DNA of 64,000 bases from Streptomyces qaidamensis (GTDB taxonomy: Bacteria; Actinomycetota; Actinomycetes; Streptomycetales; Streptomycetaceae): NCBI RefSeq assembly GCF_001611795.1, contig NZ_CP015098.1, positions 7,564,001 to 7,628,000 of the forward strand, written 5' to 3'. How positions within the stretch are numbered: position 1 is the stretch's first letter; each line of letters starts with the position of its first letter. Position numbers and translations under genes: made by a program. Of this stretch, positions 48,495-57,643 are shown one piece after another. Below the pieces are notes generated by a model, which did not search any database, was not told the DNA's origin, and worked only from the letters and a program-made list of their open reading frames with translations.

Positions 48495-48872
48495 CTAGGC
48501 GCTCCGCGCGGTGCCCTCGGCGTCGCCGTCGAGGAAGCGCAGCAGTACGGCCGCCTCCGCCCGCAGCCGTTCGGCACGGTCCGCGTGTGCGGGGGCGGTC
48601 AAGTGCGCCGCCGCCTCCAGCCGTTCGGCGGCCTCGGCCCGCACGACGTCCACCATCTCTTCCTCGCTGAGCTCGCGCCGGGCCGCCTCGGTGGCGCCGG
48701 CACCGGCCGGTGAGGCCTCCAGAGCGGCGGCGCGCGGCGCGGTCTCGTCCACGGGCACCGCCTCGGCGTTGTCCAGCGCCGCCAGGGTGGCGCGCAAGGC
48801 GCTCATGGCGGCCCTGTCCCGGGCCCGCATCGCTTCCGGCAGGGCGTCACGCATACGAACACGTACAGACAT
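48495..48872 (-). CDS. GatB/YqeY-like domain protein
   Basis: A 125-residue helical protein: VRMRDALPEAMRARDRAAMSALRATLAALDNAEAV is the YqeY N-terminal helix pair with the N-A-E-A pattern, and ELSEEEMVDVVRAEAAERLEAAAHL the middle region. YqeY proteins resemble the tail of GatB, but this is a short, Ala-rich variant without an assigned function. Convergent with the SDR gene. Confidence 0.7.
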   Translation of the reverse strand: MSVRVRMRDALPEAMRARDRAAMSALRATLAALDNAEAVPVDETAPRAAALEASPAGAGATEAARRELSEEEMVDVVRAEAAERLEAAAHLTAPAHADRAERLRAEAAVLLRFLDGDAEGTARSA

Positions 48873-48929
48873 GCCGGTGACTGTAGGCGACCCGGTACAG
48901 GGCCGTCCCCGGATTTCCCGGGGCGTGCG

Positions 48930-49892
48930 TCAGGCGGCCTGCTGGACCTGCGGCAGCACCTTCGTGCGGTAGAAGTCGAAGAAGCCGCGCAGGTCCGGCC
49001 CGATCTGGTTCACATAGACCCGGTCGAAGCCCGCGTCGGCGAACTGCTTCAGCTCCGCCACGTGCTCGTCCACGTCGTCGCCGCACACCCGGTTCGCGCG
49101 CACCATGTCCTCGGTGACGAGCTGCTGCGCCTGCTCGAAGTGCTTGGGGGAGGGCAGCACCTGGCCGAGCTCACCCGGCAGTTGCTCGTTCGCCCAGAGC
49201 CGGTGGACGGTCCGGACGGCCTCGTCCTTGTCGGTGCCGTAGCAGACTTTGGTGCCGCCGCTGACGAGCTTTCCGCCGCCTCCGCCCTTGCGGTACTGCT
49301 CCACCATCGCCTCGTCCGGCATGACCGTGATGTAGCCGTCGCCGACGCGGGAGGCGAGCTGGGTCGCGGCCGGACCGAAGCCGGAGATGTCGATCGGGAT
49401 CGGCTCGTCCGGGACCGTGTACAGGCGGGCGTTCTCGACCGTGTAGTGCGGGCCGTGGTGGTTGACCTCCTCGCCGGTGAACAGGCGGCGCATCACCTGG
49501 ATGGCCTCCTCCAGCATGTCCAGACGCACATGCGCCGGCGGCCAGTGGTCGCCCAGGATGTGTTCGTTGAGCGCCTCGCCGGAGCCGACGCCGAGCCGGA
49601 AGCGGTTGTTCGTCATCACCGCGCTGGTCGCCGCGGCCTGCGCCACCACCGCCGGGTGCATGCGCACGGTCGGGCAGGTCACCGCCGTCTCGATCGGCAG
49701 CGACACCGCCTCCGACAGCGCGCCGATGACCGACCACACGAACGGGCTCTGGCCCTGCTCGTCGTTCCAGGGGTGGTAGTGGTCCGAGATCCACAGCGCC
49801 TGGAACCCGGCCTGCTCGGCCATCCGAGCCTGCTCTATCAGTTCGGCGGGTCCGTACTGCTCGCACGAGAGGAAGTAACCGTACTCGGGCAT
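48930..49892 (-). CDS. LLM-class oxidoreductase, probably F420-dependent
   Basis: A 320-residue luciferase-like (beta/alpha)8 protein related to F420-dependent glucose-6-phosphate dehydrogenase: YGYFLSCEQYGPAELIEQARMAEQAGFQALWISDHYHPWNDEQGQSPFVWSVIGAL, RLGVGSGEALNEHILGDHWPP and ISGFGPAATQLASRVGDGYI. The SDHYHPW and GSGEALNEH segments are the F420-type signature. Substrate unknown. Divergent from the NDH-2 gene. Confidence 0.88.
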   Translation of the reverse strand: MPEYGYFLSCEQYGPAELIEQARMAEQAGFQALWISDHYHPWNDEQGQSPFVWSVIGALSEAVSLPIETAVTCPTVRMHPAVVAQAAATSAVMTNNRFRLGVGSGEALNEHILGDHWPPAHVRLDMLEEAIQVMRRLFTGEEVNHHGPHYTVENARLYTVPDEPIPIDISGFGPAATQLASRVGDGYITVMPDEAMVEQYRKGGGGGKLVSGGTKVCYGTDKDEAVRTVHRLWANEQLPGELGQVLPSPKHFEQAQQLVTEDMVRANRVCGDDVDEHVAELKQFADAGFDRVYVNQIGPDLRGFFDFYRTKVLPQVQQAA

Positions 49893-49926
49893 GGGGGAGT
49901 GCCTCCGCGACGTCGGCGGTCCGTAT

Positions 49927-49952
49927 CCCGCACCGGGTTACCCGGGTGCGGG
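49927..49952. other. Hairpin in the divergent region before NDH-2
   Basis: CCCGCACC and GGGT pair with a downstream CCCGGGTGCGGG, with a one-base bulge and a 2-nt loop. It lies between the divergent oxidoreductase and NDH-2 genes; role unknown. Confidence 0.35.
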
Positions 49953-50064
49953 GCCGGAAACCGGCGGCGTACGGGCCGGTGGGGCCCGGCCGACGTTTGG
50001 GTGCCCAGGCCAGGGGGACGCGGAAGGCTCCCGAGCTACGCGACAGCCCCGGAGGCGAGCGACT

Positions 50065-52080
50065 GTGAGTCGACCCCGCATCCTGATCGTCGGTGCCGGC
50101 TTCGCCGGGTACCGCACGGCCCAGACCCTGTCCCGGCTCACCCGGGGCCGGGCCCACATCACCCTGCTCAACCCGACCGACTACTTCCTGTACCTGCCCC
50201 TGCTGCCCCAGGTCGCCGCCGGCATCCTGGAGCCGCGCCGGGTCACGGTCTCCCTCTCGGACTCGCTGCCGGAGGTGCGGCTGGTGCTGGGGGAGGCCGA
50301 CCGGATCGACCTCGACGACGGCACCCTGCACTACACCGGCCCCGAGGGCGAGGAGGGCTCGCTCTCCTACGACCGGCTGGTGCTGGCCGCGGGCAGCGTC
50401 AACAAGCTCCTGCCCATCCCCGGGGTCGCCGAGCACGCGCACGGCTTCCGGGGGCTGCCCGAGGCGCTGTACCTGCGCGATCACGTGACCCGGCAGGTGG
50501 AGCTCGCGGCTTCCGCCGACGACCCGAAGGCGTGCGCCGCGCGCTGCACCTTCGTGGTGGTCGGCGCCGGGTACACGGGCACGGAGGTCGCCGCGCACGG
50601 GCAGATGTTCACCGACGCGCAAGTCCGCAAGCACCCGCTGCGGCAGGGCATGCGGCCGCGCTGGATGCTGCTGGACGTGGCGCCGCGCGTACTGCCCGAG
50701 ATGGACGAGAAGCTCTCCGCCACCGCCGACCGGGTACTGCGGCAGCGGGGCGTCGACGTGCGGATGGGGACCTCCGTGAAGGAGGCCACGCACGACGGGG
50801 TCGTGCTGACCGACGGCGAGTTCGTCGAGACCCGGACGCTGGTGTGGTGCGTGGGCGTACGTCCCGACCCGCTGGTCGAGTCCCTCGGGCTGCCGATGGA
50901 GAAGGGGCGGCTGCTCGTCGACCCGCACCTTCAGGTGCCGGGCCGGCCGGAGCTGTTCGCCTGCGGTGACGTGGCGGCCGTACCCGATCTGGAGAAGCCC
51001 GGGAGCTATACGTCGATGACCGCGCAGCACGCCTGGCGGCACGGCAAGATCGCGGCGGAGAACGTCGCCGCGTCGCTCGGCCTCGGCGGTGCGCGCAAGC
51101 CCTACCGCCACCGCGACCTCGGCTTCGTCGTCGACCTGGGCGGGGCGAAGGCCGCCGCCAACCCGCTCGGCGTGACCTTGTCCGGCGTACCGGCGGGTGC
51201 GGTGACGCGGGGCTACCACCTCGCCGCCATGCCCGGGAACCGGGTCCGGGTCGCAGCCGACTGGCTGCTGGACGCGGTGCTGCCGCGCCAGGCCGTGCAG
51301 TTGGGGCTCGTACGGTCCTGGTCGGTGCCGCTGGATACGTCGTCGCCCGAGGTGGCCCGCGTGGCGGGCGGGCCACAGCGGCGGGCGGACGCCAGGTCAG
51401 GGCCCGGGGCGGCGCTGGCGGCCGACACGGACGACGGGGGTGGGCCCGGCCGGGCCGGACCCCCCGATGAGCCCGCGAAGGGGCAGCCCGGATCCGGGAC
51501 GACGCAGGTACGACCCGGATCCGGGGCCGCGCAGCCGCGATCCGAGCCCGAAACGGCGAAGGGCCGCCCGCTTGCGGGCCCGCCGGGCTCCGGTCACGGT
51601 CAGTTGCGGTCGGAGTCGGAGACGGCGAAGGGCCGTCCGGCTGCGGCTGCGGCTGCGGCGACTGCGACGGCTGCGGCGACTGCCGGTGAGCCGGCGAAGA
51701 ATCAGCCGGGTGGTGAGCCGGCGAAGAATCAGCCGGGTGGTGAGCCGGCGAAGAATCAGCCGGGTGGTGAGCCGGCGAAGAATCAGCCGGGTGGTGAGCC
51801 GGCGAAGAATCAGCCGGGTGGTGAGCCGGCGAAGAACCAGCCGGGTGGTGAGCCGGCGAAGAATCAGCCGGGTGGTGAGCCGGCGAAGAATCAGCCGGGT
51901 GGTGAGCCCGCGAAGAACCAGCCCGGTGGTGAGCCGGCGAAGAAGCAGCCCGGTGGTGAGCCGGCCAAGAATCAGCCTGCCCCCACGCCCCCGCCCCGTC
52001 CGCCCGGCCCGGACCACCCCGCCCCCGGCCCCGTCAAACGAACCGACGCCCCGGACGACTCCGCGAAAGGAGACTCATGA
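50065..52080 (+). CDS. ndh: Type II NADH dehydrogenase-like flavoprotein with a repeat-rich C-terminal tail
   Basis: A 671-residue protein. Residues 1-445 form an NDH-2-type NAD(P)/FAD oxidoreductase: ILIVGAGFAGYRTAQTLSRL binds FAD, TFVVVGAGYTGTEVAAHGQMF binds NADH, and LFACGDVAAVPDLEKPG is the late FAD motif. Normal NDH-2 enzymes end about here (400-460 residues). A tail of about 220 residues follows, low in complexity, ending in eleven tandem GEPAKNQPG units. The enzyme would transfer electrons from NADH to quinone at the inner face of the membrane; the tail is probably disordered. GTG 50065 has GGAGG 9 nt upstream. The stop overlaps the transketolase ATG (ATGA). Confidence 0.87.
   Translation: MSRPRILIVGAGFAGYRTAQTLSRLTRGRAHITLLNPTDYFLYLPLLPQVAAGILEPRRVTVSLSDSLPEVRLVLGEADRIDLDDGTLHYTGPEGEEGSLSYDRLVLAAGSVNKLLPIPGVAEHAHGFRGLPEALYLRDHVTRQVELAASADDPKACAARCTFVVVGAGYTGTEVAAHGQMFTDAQVRKHPLRQGMRPRWMLLDVAPRVLPEMDEKLSATADRVLRQRGVDVRMGTSVKEATHDGVVLTDGEFVETRTLVWCVGVRPDPLVESLGLPMEKGRLLVDPHLQVPGRPELFACGDVAAVPDLEKPGSYTSMTAQHAWRHGKIAAENVAASLGLGGARKPYRHRDLGFVVDLGGAKAAANPLGVTLSGVPAGAVTRGYHLAAMPGNRVRVAADWLLDAVLPRQAVQLGLVRSWSVPLDTSSPEVARVAGGPQRRADARSGPGAALAADTDDGGGPGRAGPPDEPAKGQPGSGTTQVRPGSGAAQPRSEPETAKGRPLAGPPGSGHGQLRSESETAKGRPAAAAAAATATAAATAGEPAKNQPGGEPAKNQPGGEPAKNQPGGEPAKNQPGGEPAKNQPGGEPAKNQPGGEPAKNQPGGEPAKNQPGGEPAKNQPGGEPAKKQPGGEPAKNQPAPTPPPRPPGPDHPAPGPVKRTDAPDDSAKGDS
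51685..51978 (+). repeat. 27-bp minisatellite, ten full units plus a partial eleventh, in the ndh tail
   Basis: Units start every 27 nt from 51685 (51712, 51739 ... 51955) and encode GEPAKNQPG. Units 1-8 differ only at the AAT/AAC codon; units 9-11 carry more silent changes, and unit 10 has AAG (Lys for Asn). A related EPAKGQPG lies upstream near 51471. The near identity suggests recent expansion, so copy number may vary between strains. Confidence 0.95.
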
Positions 52081-53924
52081 ACACCGGTGAACTCACCGAC
52101 CTCGGACAGCAGCTGCGGGTGGACAGTGTCCGCGCCGCCGCGGCGGCGGGCTCCGGGCACCCGACGTCCTCGATGTCCGCCGCCGACCTGATGGCCGTCC
52201 TGTTCGCACACCACCTCCGCTACGACTTCGACCGCCCCGCCCACCCCGGCAACGACCGCTTCGTCCTCTCCAAGGGCCACGCCTCCCCCCTGCTGTACTC
52301 CGCGTACAAGGCGGCCGGCGCCATCGCCGACGAAGAGCTGCTCACCTTCCGCAAGCTCGGCAGCCGCCTCGAAGGGCACCCCACCCCGCAGCGCCTGCCG
52401 TGGGTCGAGACGGCCACCGGCTCGCTCGGGCAGGGACTGCCCGTCGGGGTCGGCATCGCGCTGGCCGGCAAGCGGCTCGACCGCACCGGCTACCGCACCT
52501 GGGTGCTCTGCGGCGACAGCGAGCTGGCCGAGGGATCCGTGTGGGAGGCCGCCGAGCACGCCGGGTACGAGCACCTGGACAACCTCACGGTGATCGTCGA
52601 CGTCAACCGGCTCGGCCAGCGCGGCCCCACCCGGCACGGCCACGACCTGGACGCCTACGCCCGCCGCTTCCAGGCCTTCGACTGGCACACCATCGAGGTC
52701 GACGGCCACGACGTGGACGCCGTCGACCGCGCCTACGGCGAGGCCGCGTCCACCAAGGGCCAGCCCACCGCGATCCTCGCCCGCACCCTCAAGGGCAAAG
52801 GCGTCGAGGCGGTCCAGGACCGCGAAGGCCTGCACGGCAAGCCGCTGCCGGAGGCCGAGGAGGCCATCGCCGCACTCGGCGGCCCCCGCGACCTCCGCGT
52901 CCGGGTGCAGGAGCCGCCCGCCGCCCGCATGCTGCACTCCGTCCACACCGGGAACTTCGAACTCCCGAGGTGGGACAAGGGCGAGGAGGTCGCCACCCGC
53001 AACGCCTTCGGTGAGGCGCTCACCGCCCTCGGTACCGGCCGCGGCGACATCGTCGCCCTGGACGGCGAGGTGGGGGACTCCACCCGCGCCGAGTTCTTCG
53101 CCAAGGAGCACCCCGACCGCTACTTCGAGTGCTACATCGCCGAGCAGCAGCTCGTCGCCTCGGCGGTCGGGCTCGCGTCCCGCGGCTGGGTGCCGTACGC
53201 CGCCACCTTCGCGGCGTTCCTGACCCGCGCGTACGATTTCATCAGGATGGCGTCGATCAGCGGCTCCGGCATCAACCTCGTCGGCTCGCACGCCGGCGTC
53301 GCCATCGGCCAGGACGGGCCCAGCCAGATGGGTCTTGAGGACCTGGCGATGATGCGGGCGGTGCACGGCTCGACCGTGCTGTACCCGTGCGACGCCAACC
53401 AGACCGCACGGCTGGTCGGCGCGATGGCCGGCCTGGAAGGCGTCCGCTACCTGCGCACCTCGCGCGGCGAGAGCCCGGTGATCTACGGCCCCGACGAGGA
53501 GTTCCCCGTCGGCGGCAGCAAGGTGCTGCGCTCCTCCGGCCAGGACCGGCTGACCCTCGTCGCGGCCGGCGTCACCGTGCACGAGGCGCTGGCCGCCGCC
53601 GAGGCCCTGGAGCAGGAGGGCATCGCGGTGCGGGTGATCGACCTGTACTCCGTGAAGCCCGTCGACCGGGCCACCCTGCGCCGGGCCGCCGAGGAGACCG
53701 GCTGCCTGGTGACCGTGGAGGACCACCACCCCGAGGGCGGCATCGGGGACGCGGTCCTGGACGCCTTCACCGACGGGCGCCCCGTACCGCGCCTGGTCCG
53801 GCTCGGCGTCCGGACGATGCCGGGCTCGGCGTCCCCGGAAGAGCAGCTGCGCGCCTCGGGCATCGACGCGGAGTCCATCGCGGCGGCCGGACGGCTGCTG
53901 GTCGAGGAGGCGGTCGTGCGGTGA
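52077..53924 (+). CDS. tkt: Transketolase
   Basis: A 615-residue one-chain transketolase, shorter than the usual 660-700. The thiamine diphosphate domain has GHPTSSMSAADLMAVLFAHHLRYD, FVLSKGHASPLLYSAYKA and CGDSELAEGSVWEAAEHAGYEHLDNLTVIVDVNRLGQ (GDS...N form of the TPP motif). The pyrimidine-binding domain has GEVGDSTRAEFFAKEHPDRYFECYIAEQQL, with the catalytic Glu, and the C-terminal domain is complete. It resembles the two-subunit-derived transketolases more than E. coli TktA. It moves two-carbon units in the pentose phosphate pathway. Coupled by 4-nt overlaps to NDH-2 before and the LigD-type polymerase after it. Confidence 0.9.
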   Translation: MNTGELTDLGQQLRVDSVRAAAAAGSGHPTSSMSAADLMAVLFAHHLRYDFDRPAHPGNDRFVLSKGHASPLLYSAYKAAGAIADEELLTFRKLGSRLEGHPTPQRLPWVETATGSLGQGLPVGVGIALAGKRLDRTGYRTWVLCGDSELAEGSVWEAAEHAGYEHLDNLTVIVDVNRLGQRGPTRHGHDLDAYARRFQAFDWHTIEVDGHDVDAVDRAYGEAASTKGQPTAILARTLKGKGVEAVQDREGLHGKPLPEAEEAIAALGGPRDLRVRVQEPPAARMLHSVHTGNFELPRWDKGEEVATRNAFGEALTALGTGRGDIVALDGEVGDSTRAEFFAKEHPDRYFECYIAEQQLVASAVGLASRGWVPYAATFAAFLTRAYDFIRMASISGSGINLVGSHAGVAIGQDGPSQMGLEDLAMMRAVHGSTVLYPCDANQTARLVGAMAGLEGVRYLRTSRGESPVIYGPDEEFPVGGSKVLRSSGQDRLTLVAAGVTVHEALAAAEALEQEGIAVRVIDLYSVKPVDRATLRRAAEETGCLVTVEDHHPEGGIGDAVLDAFTDGRPVPRLVRLGVRTMPGSASPEEQLRASGIDAESIAAAGRLLVEEAVVR

Positions 53925-54880
53925 GCGGTGGCGACGGCACGCGCAGGGTGCGGGCGGGCCGCCGCACGGTGGAGGTGCACCGGCCGGACAAGGTGCTCTT
54001 CCCCGGCGGCGGCGACGCCAAGGAGTACACCAAGGCCGACCTGGTGGACTACTACCGGGCTGTCGCGCCCTTCATGCTGCCGCACCTGCGCGGCCGGCCG
54101 CTGATGCTGGAGCGGCACCCCGACGGCATCGACGGCCCGACGTTCATGCAGAAGAACACTCCGGACCACTACCCGGAGTGGATCCCGCGTGTCGAGGTGG
54201 CCAAGGAGGGCGGCACCGTCCGTCACACCGTGTGCGACGACACCGCGACCCTCCTCTACCTGGCCGACCAGGCGAGCATCACCCTGCACCGCTGGCTGTC
54301 CCGCGCCGACAGCGTCGACCACCCCGACCGGCTGGTGTTCGACCTCGACCCTCCCCCAGTGCCTGAAGGGCCTGGGGGGACCCCCAGGGACGACTTCGAG
54401 GCCGTGCGTGAGGCCGCCCGCCAGCTCGGGGAGCTGCTCGACGAGCTCGACCTGCCCTCCGCGCTGATGACCACCGGCTCACGCGGGCTGCACGTGATCG
54501 TGCCGCTGAACGGCCGGCACGACTTCGACGAGGTGCGCGCCTTCGCCCGGGACGTCGCCGACACCCTCGCCGACGCCCACCCCGACCGGCTCACCACCGC
54601 CGCCCGCAAGAAGGAGCGCGGCGAGCGGCTCTACCTCGACATCCAGCGCAACGCCTACGCCCAGACCGCCGTCGCGCCCTACACGGTCCGGCCCCGCCCG
54701 GGCGCGCCGGTGGCGGTCCCCGTCACCTGGGACCAGCTGGACGACCCGGAGCTGCACGCCCGCCGCTGGACCCTTGCCGACGCCGTCGAGCAGGCCCGGA
54801 CGGACCCCTGGTCAGGCCTGCTGAACCGGGGCCGGGCGCTGGGACCGGCCCGGCGGCGGCTGAACGCCCTGCGCGGCTGA
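53921..54880 (+). CDS. LigD-type primase-polymerase (NHEJ polymerase domain)
   Basis: A 319-residue stand-alone LigD polymerase (archaeo-eukaryotic primase) domain: VHRPDKVLFPGGGDAKEYTKADLVDYYRAVAPFMLPHLRGRP, then DRLVFDLDPP with the metal-binding D-x-D, the nucleotide motif TTGSRGLHVIVPLNG and the late RLYLDIQRNAYAQTAVAPYTVR. It can add nucleotides, often ribonucleotides, to ends during non-homologous repair. GTG 53921 overlaps the transketolase stop (GTGA). An in-frame palindromic insertion adds about 12 residues (PVPEGPGGTPR) right after DLDPP, where relatives have a short acidic loop. No ku or ligase gene is adjacent. Confidence 0.9.
   Translation: MSGGDGTRRVRAGRRTVEVHRPDKVLFPGGGDAKEYTKADLVDYYRAVAPFMLPHLRGRPLMLERHPDGIDGPTFMQKNTPDHYPEWIPRVEVAKEGGTVRHTVCDDTATLLYLADQASITLHRWLSRADSVDHPDRLVFDLDPPPVPEGPGGTPRDDFEAVREAARQLGELLDELDLPSALMTTGSRGLHVIVPLNGRHDFDEVRAFARDVADTLADAHPDRLTTAARKKERGERLYLDIQRNAYAQTAVAPYTVRPRPGAPVAVPVTWDQLDDPELHARRWTLADAVEQARTDPWSGLLNRGRALGPARRRLNALRG
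54350..54389 (+). repeat. Small palindromic insertion inside the LigD-type gene
   Basis: An inverted repeat starting CTCCCCCAGTGCC, centred on TGAA, returning GGGCCTGGGGGG, then ACCCCCAGG. This pattern (CTCCCCCA...GGGGGGACCCCCA) is one I recall as dispersed in many Streptomyces genomes. The frame is kept. Borders are estimated to a few bases. Confidence 0.6.
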
Positions 54881-54973
54881 GGCACCCCCGCCGTCGGCCG
54901 GACGGATGGCAGATGCATGCGCCTGTAGAGGTTTGGCGAACACGCTTGCGGCCACACGGAGGGGGAGGTGGCC

Positions 54974-55342
54974 ATGTCGAACACAAAAAACACGCAAGAG
55001 TCACAGGATTCACAGGAGTCCCGGAACTCCCGGAGCACGAGCAAGACGAACGACAACCAGTCGGCCAAGAGCCGGCCGAGCCCGATGGAGGTGCTGCGCC
55101 AGGCGCGCGGCCAGCTCGCGGAGCTCACCGGCATGGAAGCCGAGTCCGTGTCGTCCTTCGAGCAGACGGAGGAGGGCTGGGCGCTGGAGGTCGAGGTCCT
55201 CGAACTCGAGCGCGTGCCCGACACGATGAGCCTGATGGCGAGCTACCAGGTGGAGCTCGACGCAGAGGGGCAGCTCACGGGTTACCGGCGCGTCCGCCGC
55301 TACGAACGCGGTCGGTCCGACGCGCGCAGGGGCGGCCGCTAG
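54974..55342 (+). CDS. gvpO: Gas vesicle protein GvpO
   Basis: A 122-residue GvpO: a charged, Ser/Asn/Gln-rich N-terminal tail (about 1-35), then the conserved domain PMEVLRQARGQLAELTGMEAESVSSFEQTEEGWALEVEVLELERVPDTMSLMASYQVELD. In Halobacterium GvpO is needed for vesicle formation and interacts with other accessory Gvps. ATG 54974 is chosen (GGGGGAGG 5 nt upstream) over GTG 54968. First gene of the gvp operon; no promoter I trust is visible in the 93 nt before it. Confidence 0.92.
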   Translation: MSNTKNTQESQDSQESRNSRSTSKTNDNQSAKSRPSPMEVLRQARGQLAELTGMEAESVSSFEQTEEGWALEVEVLELERVPDTMSLMASYQVELDAEGQLTGYRRVRRYERGRSDARRGGR

Positions 55343-55388
55343 GCAGTCTGACCCCACCCGTACCCACACACGAGGAGGAACACCCGGC

Positions 55389-55823
55389 ATGACAGTCGTA
55401 CCGGCACAGCAGTCCGGCGGCGGAGGCGGCAGCAGCGGTCTCTACGACGTGCTTGAGCTCGTCCTGGACAGGGGGCTCGTCATCGATGCGTTCGTGCGCG
55501 TCTCCCTGGTCGGCATCGAGATCCTCAAGATCGACGTACGCGTCGTCGTCGCCAGCGTCGACACCTATCTGCGCTTCGCCGAGGCGTGCAACCGGCTCGA
55601 CCTGGAGGCCGGGCCCCGCAAGGACCCGGGCCTGCCCGACCTGGTCGGGGAGATGACCGAGTCCGGCGCTCGCGGCAAGTCCAAGGGGGCGCTGTCCGGC
55701 GCCGCCGAGACCATTTCCGACGCCTTCAAGCAGGCGCGGACCGAAGGCTCCGAGCGTGAGACCGAGTCGCGCCCGCGAGCCCGCAAGAGCACGTCGACCC
55801 GCCGTAAGGAGGAGCAGGAGTGA
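55389..55823 (+). CDS. gvpA: Gas vesicle structural protein GvpA/GvpJ family, with extended C-terminus
   Basis: A 144-residue protein with the GvpA core at about 17-80: GLYDVLELVLDRGLVIDAFVRVSLVGIEILKIDVRVVVASVDTYLRFAEACNRLDLE. GvpA polymerises into the ribbed protein wall of the gas vesicle. The classic protein has about 70 residues; here a hydrophilic, Arg/Ser-rich tail of some 60 residues follows, which would have to project from the wall. ATG 55389 has GAGGAGGAA 8 nt before it. It overlaps gvpF (GTGA). Confidence 0.93.
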   Translation: MTVVPAQQSGGGGGSSGLYDVLELVLDRGLVIDAFVRVSLVGIEILKIDVRVVVASVDTYLRFAEACNRLDLEAGPRKDPGLPDLVGEMTESGARGKSKGALSGAAETISDAFKQARTEGSERETESRPRARKSTSTRRKEEQE

Positions 55824-56593
55824 GCACTTACGTCTACGGCATCGCCTCGAGCTCGCACCCCGGCCTCCCCGAGGGCATGAGCGGTGTCGGCGACCCGCCC
55901 CGCCCGGTGCGCATCCTGCGTGAGGGTGACCTGGCGGCCGTCGTCAGCGAGGCGCCCGACGGGCTGCGGCCCAAGCGCAAGGAGCTGCTCGCCCACCAGA
56001 ACGTGCTCAGCGAGGCGGGTGCGGCCGGCTGCGTGCTGCCCATGCGGTTCGGCAGCGTCGCCCCGGACGACACCTCCATCACCGGGGTGCTCGCCGAGCG
56101 TGCCGAGCACTACAAGGAGCGGCTGCGGGCCCTGGACAACCGGGTCGAGTACAACGTCAAAGCCAACCACGTCGAAGAGGCCGTCCTGCATCAGGTGATG
56201 GCCGAGAGCCCCGACATCCGGAGCCTCGCGGAGGCCAACCGGCAGGCGGGCGGAGGCAGTTACGACGACAAGATCCGGCTCGGCGAGATGGTCGCCGCCG
56301 CGGTCAAGGCCAAGGAGGCCGACGACGGCGCCGCCGTGCATCGCGCCTTGGAGTCGGCCGCCGACGACGTGAGCGTGGGCCCGGAGTCCACCGGCTGGCT
56401 GGCCAACGTGTCGTTCCTGGTCGACCGGGATGCGGCCGAGTCGTTCCTCGCCGCGGTCGAGCAGGTCCGCAAGGACATGCCGCACCTGGAGGTGCGGGTC
56501 AACGGTCCGCTCCCGCCGTACAGCTTCGTCGAGCCCGGTCCGGCCGAGCCCGCGGGCACCGTGGCGAGCGGAACGGACACCGGAGCGGGGTGA
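55820..56593 (+). CDS. gvpF: Gas vesicle protein GvpF/GvpL family (first copy)
   Basis: A 257-residue GvpF/L: STYVYGIASSSHPGLPEGMSGVGDPPRPVRILREGDLAAVVSEAP, LAHQNVLSEAGAAGCVLPMRFGSVAPDD, LDNRVEYNVKANHVEEAVLHQVMAESPDIRSL, and C-terminal VSFLVDRDAAESFLAAVEQV...GPLPPYSFV. GvpF binds GvpA and is thought to chaperone it to nascent vesicles. Position 2 after gvpO-A matches the Streptomyces order. Confidence 0.93.
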   Translation: MSTYVYGIASSSHPGLPEGMSGVGDPPRPVRILREGDLAAVVSEAPDGLRPKRKELLAHQNVLSEAGAAGCVLPMRFGSVAPDDTSITGVLAERAEHYKERLRALDNRVEYNVKANHVEEAVLHQVMAESPDIRSLAEANRQAGGGSYDDKIRLGEMVAAAVKAKEADDGAAVHRALESAADDVSVGPESTGWLANVSFLVDRDAAESFLAAVEQVRKDMPHLEVRVNGPLPPYSFVEPGPAEPAGTVASGTDTGAG

Positions 56594-56597
56594 CGAC

Positions 56598-56857
56598 GTG
56601 GGCCTGATCTCTGAGGTGCTGCTGCTGCCGTTCGCACCGGTACGCGGCAGCGCCTGGGCCATCAAGCAGGTGGTGCAGGAGGCCGAGCGGATCTACTACG
56701 ACCCTGCCACGATCCGGGCCGAACTGGCTCGCCTTGAGGAGCAGATGGAGGCCGGAGAGATCACGGAGGAGGAGTTCGACCGTCTTGAGGACGAGCTCCT
56801 CGACCGGTTGGAGATCGCTTCGCGCGGGAGCGCGGGAACAGGCAACGGGACAACACC

Positions 56858-56861
<4 letters not shown>
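56598..56861 (+). CDS. gvpG: Gas vesicle protein GvpG
   Basis: An 87-residue helical accessory protein: GLISEVLLLPFAPVRGSAWAIKQVVQEAERIYYDPATIRAELARLEEQMEAGEITEEEFDRLEDELLDRLE. The hydrophobic N-terminus and coiled-coil-like remainder are the GvpG pattern. GTG 56598 starts 4 nt after the gvpF stop; its own stop overlaps gvpY (ATGA). Confidence 0.92.

Positions 56862-57639
<778 letters not shown>

Positions 57640-57643
<4 letters not shown>

Noticed and set aside
51685..51978. Regular repeats as a possible CRISPR array
   Set aside because: Units are directly adjacent 27-mers with no unique spacers, and lie in a coding frame with protein-level periodicity.
51397..52017. Antisense 206-codon frame made of L-R-R-L-T-T-R repeats
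   Set aside because: It is the reverse strand of the GEPAKNQPG minisatellite in ndh; repeat periodicity divisible by 3 keeps every frame open. No start context or family match.
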